This document shows, piece after piece, positions 35,243 to 45,107 of a DNA stretch of 64,000 nt. The DNA comes from Methylophaga sp. (GTDB lineage: Bacteria > Pseudomonadota > Gammaproteobacteria > Nitrosococcales > Methylophagaceae). Position 1 is the stretch's first letter. Each line of letters starts with the position of its first letter. A program made the position numbers and the translations under genes. Location: the NCBI GenBank assembly GCA_002706095.1, contig PAJP01000005.1, forward strand, positions 124,001 to 188,000. The letters are read 5' to 3'. The notes under the pieces are model-generated. The model made no database searches, was not told where the DNA came from, and saw nothing but the letters and a program-made list of their open reading frames with translations.

Positions 35243-36991
35243 TTATAAATCCGGGCCAATAACGATGTGTAATGCAATGGGCTCATCCTTATCTGAGAGT
35301 CCCTTTGCTAAATCAACACGAATTAAACCGACAGGTGAACGCCAGCGAACACCGACACCAACGCTGTATTCAATTGGATCACTAAAACTATTAAAAGCGT
35401 TACCAAAATCAGAAAAGATAGCCCCGCCCCAGTCTTTAAGAAACATATGTTCGAGTTCCACACTACCTACCGCAAGATAGCGTCCCCCCACAACGTCACC
35501 ATCAGAGTTTTCAGGCCCAAGAGATTGGTAGTCAAAACCGCGAATACTGTTATCGCCACCAGTAAAAAAGCGCAACGAACTCGGCAGCCTGTCAAAGTCG
35601 CTCACCTGAGTCGCACCAACCGATCCTCGTGTAATAAAACGGCTATTCTCACCAAACGACTGAATGAACTTACCTCTAACGACGATCTGACCGAATGTAA
35701 TATCTGATAATACGGCTTCAGATGCGCCAGACAGACTCAAAGATAAACGAGCCCCGTGTTTTGTGTAGATAGTATTGTCTGCCCAAGTTCTACTCCAAGA
35801 CATGCCTGGAATAAGTAGTAGTGTCGATTCACTCTCATCAGAAATATCAAAATTTTCCTGTAATACTTTGAGAGAGCCTGTCTCGTCCCAACCCCACCTA
35901 TCACGTTTGTAATAACCACCAACAGCGAAGGATTCACTTTCACTAGTATCTGTATCTTGCTGTTTAAATTCAGTATTCACACCCACCGTATTAATGGTTT
36001 CACTCCAGAAAGGCATGACATAATCAGCACTGACTGTGTTGGTGACTTGTGATAATCGGGCATTCGCTTCGAGCCGGTGGCCTCGCTTGTTCACGTAACG
36101 GTTTTCCCAGCCAAGACTTAATCTTGCACCGGTGTCAGTACCGTATCCCAACCCCGCGGTATAAAGTTGTCGAGGTTTTTCTTCCAGGCTGATATCCATA
36201 GGCACTGAACCATCATCACGCTCAGCACGATTGGTTTTTACTGAAACAGAATCAAAATAACCACTGTCACTAAGATTCTTTCTTAGCGTTAATGCTTTTG
36301 TATTCAGATAGGGTTCACCTTCAGTATATGGGACTAACTTTTCCAGTAATGGCTCACCAACTACCGTGTCTGGAAACAATGTTTGACCAAACCGGTATCG
36401 AACACCTGAATCATAATGAAGATACACATTGGCGATGTTTTTTGGCACATCGACCTCAACCTCTGATTGAGTCAATTTGCCATCAAAATAACCTCGACTG
36501 ATACCCAGCGTTAATATCGATTTTTTTGCAGCTTCGTATTTTTGGTGATTAAGCTGCTGGCCTGGCTCTAAGGCAAACGACTTTTTGAGTTTTATAAATT
36601 CTGGATCCTCAGCAGCCTCTCCTATAAAAGATAGATCAACCAGAGATAGCTTAACTGGCTCACCAAGAGCAATGGTATAAATGGCTTGCCAGTTGTCTTT
36701 GTCATGATGTAATTCAGCGTTGATGTCTGGCTGGTAATAACCAAATACCGTAAGCATTGTGCGCAACTCTTCAATTGCTGAGGTATGCAGTTTTTCCAGA
36801 TAACGTTGATTTAAACGATCACTGTCTTTTTGTTTTTCAATTGAAAGGCCATTGAGTAAGGTCTTACTCAAGGCTTCATCTACACCGTTGATTTTTACAG
36901 TTAATTTAATAGGATCAGAGAGCGATACTGAACTAAAAAATATCAGTATAAATATGAATAATAGTCTGTAAAGAGAGGCTATTGCAGGCAA
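35243..36991 (-). CDS. tamA: Outer-membrane assembly protein TamA (BamA/Omp85 family)
   Basis: A 582-residue protein with a signal peptide (LLFIFILIFFSSVSLS). Three POTRA-like domains follow (about residues 25-265). The C-terminal Omp85 barrel shows FFTGGDNSIRGFDYQSLGPEN and VGVGVRWRSPVGLIRVDLAKG. It is the outer-membrane partner of TamB, whose gene follows directly. The start is a TTG codon; no ATG gives a complete signal peptide. Confidence 0.9.
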   Translation of the reverse strand: MPAIASLYRLLFIFILIFFSSVSLSDPIKLTVKINGVDEALSKTLLNGLSIEKQKDSDRLNQRYLEKLHTSAIEELRTMLTVFGYYQPDINAELHHDKDNWQAIYTIALGEPVKLSLVDLSFIGEAAEDPEFIKLKKSFALEPGQQLNHQKYEAAKKSILTLGISRGYFDGKLTQSEVEVDVPKNIANVYLHYDSGVRYRFGQTLFPDTVVGEPLLEKLVPYTEGEPYLNTKALTLRKNLSDSGYFDSVSVKTNRAERDDGSVPMDISLEEKPRQLYTAGLGYGTDTGARLSLGWENRYVNKRGHRLEANARLSQVTNTVSADYVMPFWSETINTVGVNTEFKQQDTDTSESESFAVGGYYKRDRWGWDETGSLKVLQENFDISDESESTLLLIPGMSWSRTWADNTIYTKHGARLSLSLSGASEAVLSDITFGQIVVRGKFIQSFGENSRFITRGSVGATQVSDFDRLPSSLRFFTGGDNSIRGFDYQSLGPENSDGDVVGGRYLAVGSVELEHMFLKDWGGAIFSDFGNAFNSFSDPIEYSVGVGVRWRSPVGLIRVDLAKGLSDKDEPIALHIVIGPDL

Positions 36992-37074
36992 AATAATCTC
37001 GGGTTGAAAGTAAGATAGACAGCTATTATGACAGCAGAATAATGACTTGCCGATGATAAATTGAGATAGGCGTT

Positions 37075-37995
37075 TTACTTTTTATTGATGAACTTCTGAC
37101 GATAAACGCTTGGCGCACAGCCAAAAAAACCGGTAAAGCGACGACTGAAGTGACTTAAATCACTAAAACCAAAACTGTAACAAGCATCCGTCACACTTTT
37201 ACCAGCCTGCATGGCTTCTGCTGCTGCTTTTAAACGAATTTGCTGCTGAAACTCACCCGGCGTACAACCCAATTGCTTTTTAAACTCTACATACAGTCGG
37301 CTTCGACTCATACAGGCCTTACGACATAACTGATCCACATCCAGAGGATGAGCAATATTCTGCTCCAAATAATGAATCGCTGCTGTCACACCTGTCGCAT
37401 CGGGAGATTGCTGGCAATAACTTAATAGGACATCACGCCCTTGTTCCCTGAGTAGTCTAATCACCAGCTCAGTAACACTGAGATCCAACATAATCTCTTT
37501 ATCTGGATCATTGCGAGTGTACAAAGCCACCATTTTTTCCAGCAAATGCTGAGTATCACCCGTGTGATGTTTATGAATGATTTTGGGCTGATATTCCCAC
37601 TCGTGATTAGGAGCATCAAGCACAATGAGATCTCGCATACGCTCTGACAGTTTTTCAATTCTATCTTTAGATATTTCTATGGTCAGACACGTTGTCGGAT
37701 CGGTTTCATTGGCATCCGGAAAATCAATTTCCACAAGTTCACCTGGAGGAACAACGTAAGACTCATGCGGCAAAAACAGTTCACCGTCATTCTTATGCGG
37801 GCTATGCATGACTTTTCGACCACTTACCATGCCACAGTAGAGCAATTGCTGCGCTTCCAGCCCAACTCGGCTTACGGCTCGATAGGTATCGTAAATGCTC
37901 AGTTCTGACTCAGGGCCAGCAAACTGAACTTTATTTTCAGTCAAGAATTGTCGTTTTTCACGCCGTTTTACCAGCGAGAGTTTCTCAATTTTCAT
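37075..37995 (-). CDS. AraC-family transcriptional regulator of the aldehyde dehydrogenase
   Basis: A 306-residue regulator with an N-terminal sensing domain and a C-terminal AraC double helix-turn-helix (about residues 205-300: LDVDQLCRKACMSRSRLYVEFKKQLGC and VTDACYSFGFSDLSHFSRRFTGFFG). It is read divergently from exaC. The shared 154-bp region contains two direct repeats 21 bp apart, the geometry expected for AraC-type activators. It probably turns on exaC in response to an alcohol or aldehyde. The inducer is not deducible. Confidence 0.82.
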   Translation of the reverse strand: MKIEKLSLVKRREKRQFLTENKVQFAGPESELSIYDTYRAVSRVGLEAQQLLYCGMVSGRKVMHSPHKNDGELFLPHESYVVPPGELVEIDFPDANETDPTTCLTIEISKDRIEKLSERMRDLIVLDAPNHEWEYQPKIIHKHHTGDTQHLLEKMVALYTRNDPDKEIMLDLSVTELVIRLLREQGRDVLLSYCQQSPDATGVTAAIHYLEQNIAHPLDVDQLCRKACMSRSRLYVEFKKQLGCTPGEFQQQIRLKAAAEAMQAGKSVTDACYSFGFSDLSHFSRRFTGFFGCAPSVYRQKFINKK

Positions 37996-38046
37996 CCAGA
38001 TATCTTATACCAAATTCGAAAATAATTTTGGAATGCTTCTGGACTC

Positions 38047-38078
38047 TCAGTCAAGTGATTGAGATTTTCAGTCAAGCG
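38047..38078 (+). promoter_or_regulatory. Direct-repeat operator for the AraC regulator upstream of exaC
   Basis: TCAGTCAAGTG (38047-38057) and TCAGTCAAGCG (38068-38078) match at 10 of 11 positions. They are spaced 21 bp start to start, two helical turns, so both lie on the same DNA face. They sit about 72-103 bp before the exaC start, the usual activator position. Confidence 0.7.
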
Positions 38079-38149
38079 AACTTGCCAGTGATGGAATTAT
38101 CCTGCATCTTTATGTTCAGACTATAACCATAAGCAAAGAGAGAAAGACT

Positions 38150-39670
38150 ATGATCTATGCAAAACCCGGTACTGAAGGCGCTGTCGTCAGTTTTGAATCG
38201 CGTTATGAAAACTTCATTGGTGGCAAATGGGTTGCGCCAGTGAAAGGTCAATATTTCACGAATACTACGCCTGTAACAGGGGAAGTGATTTGTGAAATTC
38301 CAGAATCAACTGCAGAAGATATTGACTTGGCATTAGATGCTGCCCATGCGGCGAGAGATGCCTGGGGTAAAACGTCTGTTCAACAACGTTCTAACATTCT
38401 GTTAAAAATTGCCGACCGCATTGAAGAAAATCTTGAAATGCTTGCCGTGGCTGAAACCTGGGATAACGGTAAAGCCGTTCGTGAAACATTAAATGCCGAT
38501 ATCCCACTCGCTGCAGACCACTTCCGTTATTTTGCTGGCTGCATCCGTGCCCAGGAAGGCACCATGGGTGAAATCGATGAAACGACTGTCGCATACCACT
38601 TCCATGAGCCTCTCGGTGTCGTAGGTCAAATTATTCCATGGAACTTCCCGCTTCTGATGGCAGCATGGAAACTGGCACCAGCATTGGCTGCTGGTAACTG
38701 CATTGTGATGAAACCGGCAGAATCAACACCTGTTTCCATTCTCAAACTGATGGAAGTCATTGGTGACTTGTTACCTGCTGGTGTTTTAAACATTGTTAAT
38801 GGCATGGGTCGCGTTGCTGGTGAAGCATTAGCCTCAAGTACGCGTATTGCCAAAATCGCCTTCACTGGTTCAACACCTGTTGGCTCGCACATCATGAAAC
38901 GTGCAGCGGAAAATATTATTCCATCGACTACTGAATTAGGTGGTAAATCGCCTAACGTTTTCTTCGAAGATATCATGCAACAAGAAGAAGACTATATTAA
39001 TAAGTGTGCTGAAGGTTTAGTGCTGGCCTTCTTCAACCAGGGTGAAGTCTGTACATGCCCATCTCGAGCGGTTATTCAAGAAAGCATCTATGATGACTTC
39101 ATTAAAATAGTTATCGAACGCGCTAAGAACATCAAACGTGGTAACCCTCTGGATACTGAAGTACAGGTGGGTGCGCAAGCGTCACAAATGCAATTTGAAA
39201 AGATCCTCAGCTATGTTGATATCGGTCGTCAGGAAGGTGCAGAAGTGCTTATGGGCGGTCAGGTTGAGCAACTCGGTGCTGAATTCGACAATGGCTACTA
39301 CATCCAGCCAACATTGATGAAAGGCCATAACAAAATGCGTATCTTCCAGGAAGAAATCTTTGGACCCGTTGTCTCTGTAACTACATTCAAAGATGAAGCA
39401 GAAGCTCTAGAAATTGCCAATGACACCGAGTTTGGTCTGGGTGCCGGCTTGTGGACGCGTGATATGAACCTGGCTTATCGTATGGGCCGCGGCATTCAGG
39501 CCGGTCGTGTGTGGACAAACTGCTACCATATGTATCCTGCTCATGCCGCATTCGGTGGTTATAAAAAATCCGGTGTTGGACGTGAAACCCACAAAATGGT
39601 GCTGGAACATTATCAACAAACTAAAAACTTGTTGGTTAGCTATAGCACTAGCCCACTCGGTTTCTTCTAG
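38150..39670 (+). CDS. exaC: NAD-dependent acetaldehyde dehydrogenase (ExaC/AldB type)
   Basis: A 506-residue aldehyde dehydrogenase. It opens with the AldB/ExaC-type [24 protein letters not shown], then has [23 protein letters not shown], the catalytic glutamate in [12 protein letters not shown] and the nucleophile in [11 protein letters not shown]. It ends [13 protein letters not shown], as ExaC proteins do. ExaC oxidises acetaldehyde to acetate in ethanol metabolism. The next gene is acetyl-CoA synthetase, so the pair carries acetaldehyde to acetyl-CoA. A terminator separates the two genes, and an AraC operator lies upstream. Confidence 0.87.
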   Translation: MIYAKPGTEGAVVSFESRYENFIGGKWVAPVKGQYFTNTTPVTGEVICEIPESTAEDIDLALDAAHAARDAWGKTSVQQRSNILLKIADRIEENLEMLAVAETWDNGKAVRETLNADIPLAADHFRYFAGCIRAQEGTMGEIDETTVAYHFHEPLGVVGQIIPWNFPLLMAAWKLAPALAAGNCIVMKPAESTPVSILKLMEVIGDLLPAGVLNIVNGMGRVAGEALASSTRIAKIAFTGSTPVGSHIMKRAAENIIPSTTELGGKSPNVFFEDIMQQEEDYINKCAEGLVLAFFNQGEVCTCPSRAVIQESIYDDFIKIVIERAKNIKRGNPLDTEVQVGAQASQMQFEKILSYVDIGRQEGAEVLMGGQVEQLGAEFDNGYYIQPTLMKGHNKMRIFQEEIFGPVVSVTTFKDEAEALEIANDTEFGLGAGLWTRDMNLAYRMGRGIQAGRVWTNCYHMYPAHAAFGGYKKSGVGRETHKMVLEHYQQTKNLLVSYSTSPLGFF

Positions 39671-39686
39671 AAGCCTGTTCACTCCC

Positions 39687-39724
39687 AAAACTCTCCCTCA
39701 ATACAAATTGAGGGAGAGTTTTTT
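39687..39724 (+). terminator. Terminator after exaC
   Basis: AACTCTCCCTCA pairs with TGAGGGAGAGTT over an 8-base loop and is followed by TTTT. The stem is at least 12 bp and lies about 18 bases after the stop codon. Confidence 0.88.
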
Positions 39725-39799
39725 ATGTCTGCTTAACACACATTGATAATCATTGTATTGTGTTAATTTAGCTAAAGAATAATTATAAAGGTGTCGCAT

Positions 39800-41764
39800 A
39801 TGGCTCAAGATAATATCGAATCAACCTTACACGAAGATCGTCAATTTCCACCTAGTGAAGCCTTTCTGAAAACGGCATCATTACTCTCAGACCAACTTGA
39901 TGTCTTATACAAAAAAGCGGAACAAGATCACGAAGCATTTTGGGCTGAGATAGCGCGCCAGGAAATCGATTGGAAACAGCCTTTCACCCAAACTCTAGAC
40001 GATACTAATGCCCCGCATTACCGCTGGTTTCCGGATGGCAAACTCAACGTCTCTTATAACTGTCTGGATCGTCAGCTTGAAAAAAATGCGGATAAAACAG
40101 CCGTCATTTTTGAAGGTGAAAAAGGTGATGTAGAACATATCAGTTATCGAGAGCTTCATCGTCGTGTCAGCATCTTTGCCAATGCTTTGAAAGCACAAGG
40201 TATTGGTAAAGGTGATCGCGTCATTATTTACATGCCCATGATTACTGAAGCTGTCGTTGCTATGCAGGCTTGTGCACGGATTGGCGCGATTCATTCGGTG
40301 GTATTCGGCGGGTTTTCAGCGTCATCCTTAAAAGACCGTATCGAAGACACTCAGGCCAAATTGATCATCACCGCCGATGGCGGCTTTCGTGGCGGCAAAA
40401 CCGTTGAACTGAAAAAAACGACCGATCAAGCATTAGATGCTGGCTGCGAAAGCGTCGAAAAAGTCATTGTTTATCAAAGAACCAAACATGACGTACCTAT
40501 GCAAGCTGGAAGAGATATCTGGTGGTCTGATGTGACAGCAGATCAGCCTGAAGAATGTGAACCGGAATGGATGGACGCAGCAGACCCGTTATTCCTTCTT
40601 TATACTTCAGGTTCTACTGGCAAGCCTAAAGGCATTCAGCATAGTTGTGGTGGTTATCTGTTAAATGCCATCACCACCATGCGTTGGGTTTTTGATATTC
40701 AGGACTCCGATGTTTTCTGGTGTACAGCTGATGTCGGCTGGATTACCGGTCATACTTATGTGGCTTATGGCCCGCTTGCTACAGGTGCCACACAAGTTAT
40801 CTATGAAGGCGTGCCAACCGTTCCTGATGCCGGCCGTTTCTGGGATATCTGTCAGCGTCATGGCGTCACCATTTTCTATACAGCTCCCACGGCTATTCGT
40901 GCATTAATGAAAGTCGGTGATGAAATCCCAAACAGTTATGACTTATCTAAGTTACGACTATTAGGCACCGTCGGCGAGCCGATTAATCCTGAAGCCTGGA
41001 TGTGGTATCACAATGTCATTGGTCAAGGACGTTGCCCAATTGTTGATACCTGGTGGCAAACTGAGACGGGCGCTCATATGATTGCCCCCGTACCAGGCGT
41101 TACTCATGCTAAACCTGGCTCTTGTACTCGTCCACTTCCAGGGATTGATGCTGCTATCGTCAATGATGAGGGCGAAGAAATTACCACAGCCAATCAAGGT
41201 GGTTATCTGGTCATTCGTAAGCCTTGGCCTTCGATGATTCAAACTATCTGGGGTGATGATCAACGATATAAAGACACTTATTGGCCTTATTTTGGTGGTA
41301 AATATTATTTAGCCGGTGATAGCGCCAGACGTGATGATAATGGCTTTTTCTGGATTATGGGCCGTATTGATGACGTGTTGAATGTGTCTGGTCATCGCCT
41401 GGGTACCATGGAAATTGAGTCCGCTTTGGTGGCTCATCCACTCGTAGCAGAAGCCGCTGTCGTTGGTCGGCCACATGATGTGAAAGGTGAAGCGGTATTT
41501 GCCTATGTTGTACTAAAAGGCGATCGCCCTGAAGGCGGCGAAGATGAAGAGCTAACGAAAGAACTGCGTAACTGGGTGGGTGAACAAATTGGACCTATCG
41601 CTAAACCTGATGATATCCGTTACTCAGATAATTTACCTAAGACTCGCTCCGGTAAAATCATGCGTCGTTTACTAAGAACCATTGCCAAAGGTGAAGAAAT
41701 TACCCAAGACACATCCACGTTGGAAAATGAGTCTATCTTGTTGCAACTGCAAGGTAAGGCTTAA
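39800..41764 (+). CDS. acs: Acetyl-CoA synthetase
   Basis: A 654-residue AMP-forming acetate-CoA ligase, the usual length. Motifs: [14 protein letters not shown] (ATP binding), [31 protein letters not shown] (hinge) and the acetylation-site lysine in [11 protein letters not shown]. It activates acetate to acetyl-CoA. The ATG at 39800 has AAAGGTG in front and gives MAQDNIES; a GTG at 39791 is possible. Its stop overlaps the next gene's start (TAATG), so hslR is co-translated. Confidence 0.93.
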   Translation: MAQDNIESTLHEDRQFPPSEAFLKTASLLSDQLDVLYKKAEQDHEAFWAEIARQEIDWKQPFTQTLDDTNAPHYRWFPDGKLNVSYNCLDRQLEKNADKTAVIFEGEKGDVEHISYRELHRRVSIFANALKAQGIGKGDRVIIYMPMITEAVVAMQACARIGAIHSVVFGGFSASSLKDRIEDTQAKLIITADGGFRGGKTVELKKTTDQALDAGCESVEKVIVYQRTKHDVPMQAGRDIWWSDVTADQPEECEPEWMDAADPLFLLYTSGSTGKPKGIQHSCGGYLLNAITTMRWVFDIQDSDVFWCTADVGWITGHTYVAYGPLATGATQVIYEGVPTVPDAGRFWDICQRHGVTIFYTAPTAIRALMKVGDEIPNSYDLSKLRLLGTVGEPINPEAWMWYHNVIGQGRCPIVDTWWQTETGAHMIAPVPGVTHAKPGSCTRPLPGIDAAIVNDEGEEITTANQGGYLVIRKPWPSMIQTIWGDDQRYKDTYWPYFGGKYYLAGDSARRDDNGFFWIMGRIDDVLNVSGHRLGTMEIESALVAHPLVAEAAVVGRPHDVKGEAVFAYVVLKGDRPEGGEDEELTKELRNWVGEQIGPIAKPDDIRYSDNLPKTRSGKIMRRLLRTIAKGEEITQDTSTLENESILLQLQGKA

Positions 41765-42165
41765 TGGCACAACAGGACGCTCGTTCTGAATCTCAACGAT
41801 TAGATAAATGGTTATGGGCCGCGCGTTTTTATAAAACGCGTGGTCTCGCTGTTGAAGCCATTTCAGGCGGTAAAGTACATGTTAATGGACAACGTGTTAA
41901 ACCCAGCCGCACAGTCCGTATTGATGACATGCTAACCATTTCAAAGCCACCCTATGAGTTTGAAGTCATTATTCAGGGTTTAAATCTTCAACGCCGCCCT
42001 GCTTCTGAAGCTGAACAGCTTTACCAGGAAACTGAGCAAAGCCGTGAAAAACGCGAACTCTTGCGTGAGCAGATAAAGAATGAGCCACTGGGCTTTAGGC
42101 AACAGAAAGGTCGTCCTAGTAAGCGGGATCGACGAAATATCATCAAATTTACCCGTGACACCTGA
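41764..42165 (+). CDS. hslR: Ribosome-associated heat shock protein Hsp15 (S4 domain)
   Basis: A 133-residue protein with one S4 RNA-binding domain ([39 protein letters not shown]) and a basic C-terminal tail, like E. coli Hsp15 (133). Hsp15 binds free 50S subunits that still carry peptidyl-tRNA after stress and helps recycle them. It overlaps acs by one base and is followed after 3 bp by the MazG-like gene. Confidence 0.9.
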   Translation: MAQQDARSESQRLDKWLWAARFYKTRGLAVEAISGGKVHVNGQRVKPSRTVRIDDMLTISKPPYEFEVIIQGLNLQRRPASEAEQLYQETEQSREKRELLREQIKNEPLGFRQQKGRPSKRDRRNIIKFTRDT

Positions 42166-42168
42166 GTT

Positions 42169-42597
42169 ATGTCAGACAAAGATTTCCTTCTCACGCCGAT
42201 TAAGCAGACTGAGACCGGCGCCTTTAAACTAGCCATTGCTATGCAGAGACGTGCTTCTCAAGTCGGTTTTGACTGGCCTGATTCTGTTGGTGTGTTGGAT
42301 AAAATTCATGAAGAACTGGAAGAGCTCGGCCAGGAAATAAAACAACAATCTGACAAATCTCACTTGCAGGCCGAACTCGGTGATATCTTATTCGCCTGTT
42401 GCAATCTGGCAAGGCATTTGGAGATTGATCCTGAAGAAGCATTGAACAGTAGCAATGATAAGTTCTATCGTCGCTTTAATTATGTTGAAACAGCAGTGAC
42501 AGCTCAGGAAAAGCAGTTTGCCGATTTTTCACTAGAAGAGCTGGATGCTTTCTGGAATTCAGCCAAGCAACTTGAAAAAGCTGAAGATAAGGATTAG
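42169..42597 (+). CDS. Half-length MazG-like nucleoside triphosphate pyrophosphohydrolase
   Basis: A 142-residue protein that matches the second (C-terminal) half of MazG: FKLAIAMQRRASQVGFDWPDSVGVLDKIHEELEEL, then LQAELGDILFACCNLARHLEIDPEEAL with the EExxE and ExxD metal-binding residues, and SSNDKFYRRFNYVE. Full MazG has two such domains and about 260 residues. The first domain is missing and the frame has its own ATG, so it looks like a stable short form, not a decayed gene. It likely hydrolyses NTPs to NMPs. Its stop overlaps that of moaA on the other strand by four bases. Confidence 0.8.
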   Translation: MSDKDFLLTPIKQTETGAFKLAIAMQRRASQVGFDWPDSVGVLDKIHEELEELGQEIKQQSDKSHLQAELGDILFACCNLARHLEIDPEEALNSSNDKFYRRFNYVETAVTAQEKQFADFSLEELDAFWNSAKQLEKAEDKD

Positions 42598-43601
42598 CCG
42601 CCAGTCACGCTCATATGACGGAAAATAATCGGCTGCGCCTTGATATCAAAGTCGTGGCCTTTAGGTTTAATGTCCATTGAATCAACAATCGCTTGTTTTA
42701 AGGCTTGCATATCACCAGGCTGCTGCCGAATAACCTCACGTAAATCCATAGAGTGTTCCTGCCCTAAACACAGTAACAGCCGCCCTTCTGTCGTCACTCT
42801 GACGCGATTACAGCTATCACAAAAATTATGACTGTGTGGTGAGATAAACCCAACCTTGCTTGTGGTACCAGCGACTTGATAGTAACGTGATGGTCCGCCT
42901 GTTGTTTCGATACTGGGCTGCAGGTCAAATGCCGAGTTTAAAGTGGTTAAGACTTCATCGCTGGAGCAATAACTCTCTTCACGTGCATGCGAGACATGAC
43001 CTAATGGCATTTCTTCAATGTAGGAAATATCCAGATCGTTATCTATAGCAAACTGGGCTAAATCAATGATTTCATCTTCATTGCGCCCTTTCATGATGAC
43101 AGCGTTTAATTTAATACGCTTAAAGTTAGCTTTTTTTGCTGCTGCAATGCCGGCAAGAACTGTGTCTAAATCACCAGTTCTTGTCAGTGCTTTAAATTTT
43201 TCCTCGTTGAGAGAGTCCAGACTGATATTAATACGATCTAAGCCTGAATCAGCTAGGGTCTGTGCATATTTTTCCAGCTTGGAGCCATTGGTAGTTAATG
43301 TCAGCTCTTTCAGTGAAGTAGAGGACTTAAGCTGGCCTAGTTCATTAAAAAGCCAATCTACATCTCGTCTCACAAGTGGCTCACCGCCTGTGATACGCAC
43401 TTTTTCTACACCGAGTTCGCAAAATGCGCGTAATAGAAAAACAATTTCTTCTAACGTGAGTAATTGCTGGCGAGGCATGAAGGTCATTTCTTCATCCATG
43501 CAATACACACAACGAAAATCACATCTGTCCGTAATAGACATACGAACGTAGGTCACTTTACGACCAAAACGATCAATCAGTTGTGTGGGTAATTCAGCCA
43601 T
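42594..43601 (-). CDS. moaA: GTP 3',8-cyclase MoaA (molybdenum cofactor synthesis)
   Basis: A 335-residue radical SAM enzyme. The N-terminal cluster ligands are C27, C31 and C34 in TDRCDFRCVYC. The C-terminal cluster region is NFCDSCNRVRVTTEGRLLLCLG. The protein ends in the Gly-Gly pair needed for activity (MSVTGG). It converts GTP to 3',8-cyclo-7,8-dihydro-GTP, the first step of molybdopterin synthesis. No other moa gene is in the window. The DUF2892 gene read in the same direction ends 9 bp upstream. Confidence 0.93.
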   Translation of the reverse strand: MAELPTQLIDRFGRKVTYVRMSITDRCDFRCVYCMDEEMTFMPRQQLLTLEEIVFLLRAFCELGVEKVRITGGEPLVRRDVDWLFNELGQLKSSTSLKELTLTTNGSKLEKYAQTLADSGLDRINISLDSLNEEKFKALTRTGDLDTVLAGIAAAKKANFKRIKLNAVIMKGRNEDEIIDLAQFAIDNDLDISYIEEMPLGHVSHAREESYCSSDEVLTTLNSAFDLQPSIETTGGPSRYYQVAGTTSKVGFISPHSHNFCDSCNRVRVTTEGRLLLCLGQEHSMDLREVIRQQPGDMQALKQAIVDSMDIKPKGHDFDIKAQPIIFRHMSVTGG

Positions 43602-43610
43602 TGTGTTTAT

Positions 43611-43826
43611 TTAACTCTTTTTGCTTTCTGTATCGACCCGGCAAGATGTTTGGCATGTAGACAACCCCAACACTCGATAAGCAAGACATCGACCAGTAAA
43701 AGCATTGAATAACAAAGCGACACCTAGTAGCCACCACCAATTACTATCATAGATGGCATAGGCTATTATAACGATGCCGATAATAATACGACACCAACGA
43801 TCCCAAGTAGCCAGATTTTTTTTCAC
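43611..43826 (-). CDS. Small inner-membrane protein, DUF2892 family
   Basis: A 71-residue protein with two hydrophobic segments (IIIGIVIIAYAIY and WWLLGVALLFNAFTGRCLAYRVLG). It has the family's WDRWCRIIIG opening and three cysteines near the end (FTGRC, STCQTSC). Such proteins occur alone or fused to rhodanese domains (YgaP), but their role is unknown. The start is GTG with a GGTGGAAC site just behind the terminator of the upstream gene. Confidence 0.75.
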   Translation of the reverse strand: MKKNLATWDRWCRIIIGIVIIAYAIYDSNWWWLLGVALLFNAFTGRCLAYRVLGLSTCQTSCRVDTESKKS

Positions 43827-43835
43827 CGTTCCACC

Positions 43836-43867
43836 ATAAAAATAAACCCCGCAGTGCGGGGTTTATT
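43836..43867 (-). terminator. Terminator of the BI-1 family gene
   Basis: AATAAACCCCGC pairs with GCGGGGTTTATT (12 bp, three-base loop). Read on the minus strand it is followed by TTTTTATGG. It lies about 28 bases after the stop of the minus-strand BI-1 gene and just before the DUF2892 start. Confidence 0.88.
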
Positions 43868-43894
43868 AGAAAGCAAATGAACCAGATAGTTCAA

Positions 43895-44566
43895 TTAGTC
43901 ATCGCCAGAGAAGGCACCAATTAATTGCAGCAGGCTAACAAACAAGTTGTAGATACTGACATACAGTGTGATGGTTGCCATGATGTAGTTAGTTTCACCA
44001 CCGTTGACGATTTGGCTTGTTTCAAAAAGAATCAGACCAGCCATTAATAGAACAAACATGGCTGAGACAGCTAATGACAGACCTGGCATTTCAAAGAAAA
44101 ATGCAGCTAGGCCAGCTAAGAAGGCAACCAAGATACCAACAAACAGGAAGCCACCCATGAAGCTGAAGTCTTTTTCACTTTTTACAGCATATGCTGATAA
44201 AGCCACAAAGATGATACCTGTGCCACCCAGGGCCTGCATGACGATTTGTGGGCCATTAGGCAAACCTAAGTAGGCGTTTACAATCGGACCTAAGGTCAAG
44301 CCCATAAAACCTGTTAATGCAAAAACAGACACAATGCCCCAGGCACTGTTACGAAGTTTAGATGTTAAGAAAAGTAAGCCAAAATACCCAACCAAGGTGA
44401 TAATAATGCCAGGGTGAGGCAGGTTGAGTGCCATAGATAATCCAGCAGTCATAGCACTAAATAATAGTGTCATGGCTAATAAACTATAGGTGTTACGCAA
44501 TAGTTTATTGGTTTGAACCGCAGACTGCTGTGAACGAACAACAGTTGATTCAGCGTTATAATTCAT
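43895..44566 (-). CDS. Bax inhibitor-1/YccA family membrane protein
   Basis: A 223-residue protein with seven hydrophobic segments and the family signature in the last ones (LILFETSQIVNGGETNYIMATITLYVSIYNLFVSLLQLIGAF). E. coli relatives are YccA, which modulates the FtsH protease, and YbhL. A channel or stress role is assumed for the family. It stands alone, with its own terminator. Confidence 0.88.
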   Translation of the reverse strand: MNYNAESTVVRSQQSAVQTNKLLRNTYSLLAMTLLFSAMTAGLSMALNLPHPGIIITLVGYFGLLFLTSKLRNSAWGIVSVFALTGFMGLTLGPIVNAYLGLPNGPQIVMQALGGTGIIFVALSAYAVKSEKDFSFMGGFLFVGILVAFLAGLAAFFFEMPGLSLAVSAMFVLLMAGLILFETSQIVNGGETNYIMATITLYVSIYNLFVSLLQLIGAFSGDD

Positions 44567-44686
44567 CAGTGATTCTCCGTGTTTTTTCCAGTTGATGAAA
44601 AGCTTATAGTAATGACACCTATCCTACCCGATAAGTTCTAAATGGCAATAGATATTATCTATCTACAAATAAATTTATTTTTACGG

Positions 44687-44715
44687 TTGTGTTACCGGGC
44701 CATTATCTGTATTAT
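44687..44715 (+). promoter_or_regulatory. Probable promoter of tRNA-Ser
   Basis: TTGTGT (44687-44692) and TATTAT (44710-44715) with 17-bp spacing, ending 11 bp before the mature tRNA. A C/G-rich stretch (CGCC) follows the -10 element, as is common in promoters of stable RNA genes under stringent control. Confidence 0.5.
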
Positions 44716-44726
44716 TTCGCCTCTCT

Positions 44727-44816
44727 GGAGAGTTGACAGAGCGGTTGAATGTACCGGTCTTGAAAACCGGCGTGGTTTAACGACCACCCAGGGTTCGAAT
44801 CCCTGACTCTCCGCCA
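44727..44816 (+). tRNA. tRNA-Ser (anticodon UGA)
   Basis: A 90-nt type II tRNA. The acceptor stem GGAGAGT pairs with ACTCTCC. The anticodon stem CCGGT/ACCGG holds a loop CTTGAAA with anticodon TGA. A long variable arm (GTGGTTTAACGACCAC) and T arm GGGTTCGAATCCC follow, and the CCA end is encoded. Confidence 0.95.
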
Positions 44817-44821
44817 TATAT

Positions 44822-44850
44822 AAAAAGCCCCTTCTCGAAGGGGCTTTTTT
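44822..44850 (+). terminator. Terminator of tRNA-Ser
   Basis: AAGCCCCTT-CTCG-AAGGGGCTTTTTT hairpin five bases after the CCA end. The A-run before the stem also allows termination from the other side. Confidence 0.9.
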
Positions 44851-45107
44851 GTATCTGGCATAACTAGGCTTCTCCCCGCCGTCTTTTAGATATATTCTTC
44901 CTCTGAAAATCTCTTCCCTACCTACCTTTAAGCACTATATTTAAAGATAAAAAGTGTGTTCACTTTTCAATCATTCAAGCCTGCCCATTATCAAAAATAA
45001 TCCTATACTTCCTATTACTGATACAGATCATTTTTGCTGATAAATCAGATTGACCAATTGAGTAAGCAGCCATTAAGCTTTGATGAGTTATTCTCACAGA
45101 GAAGAAG

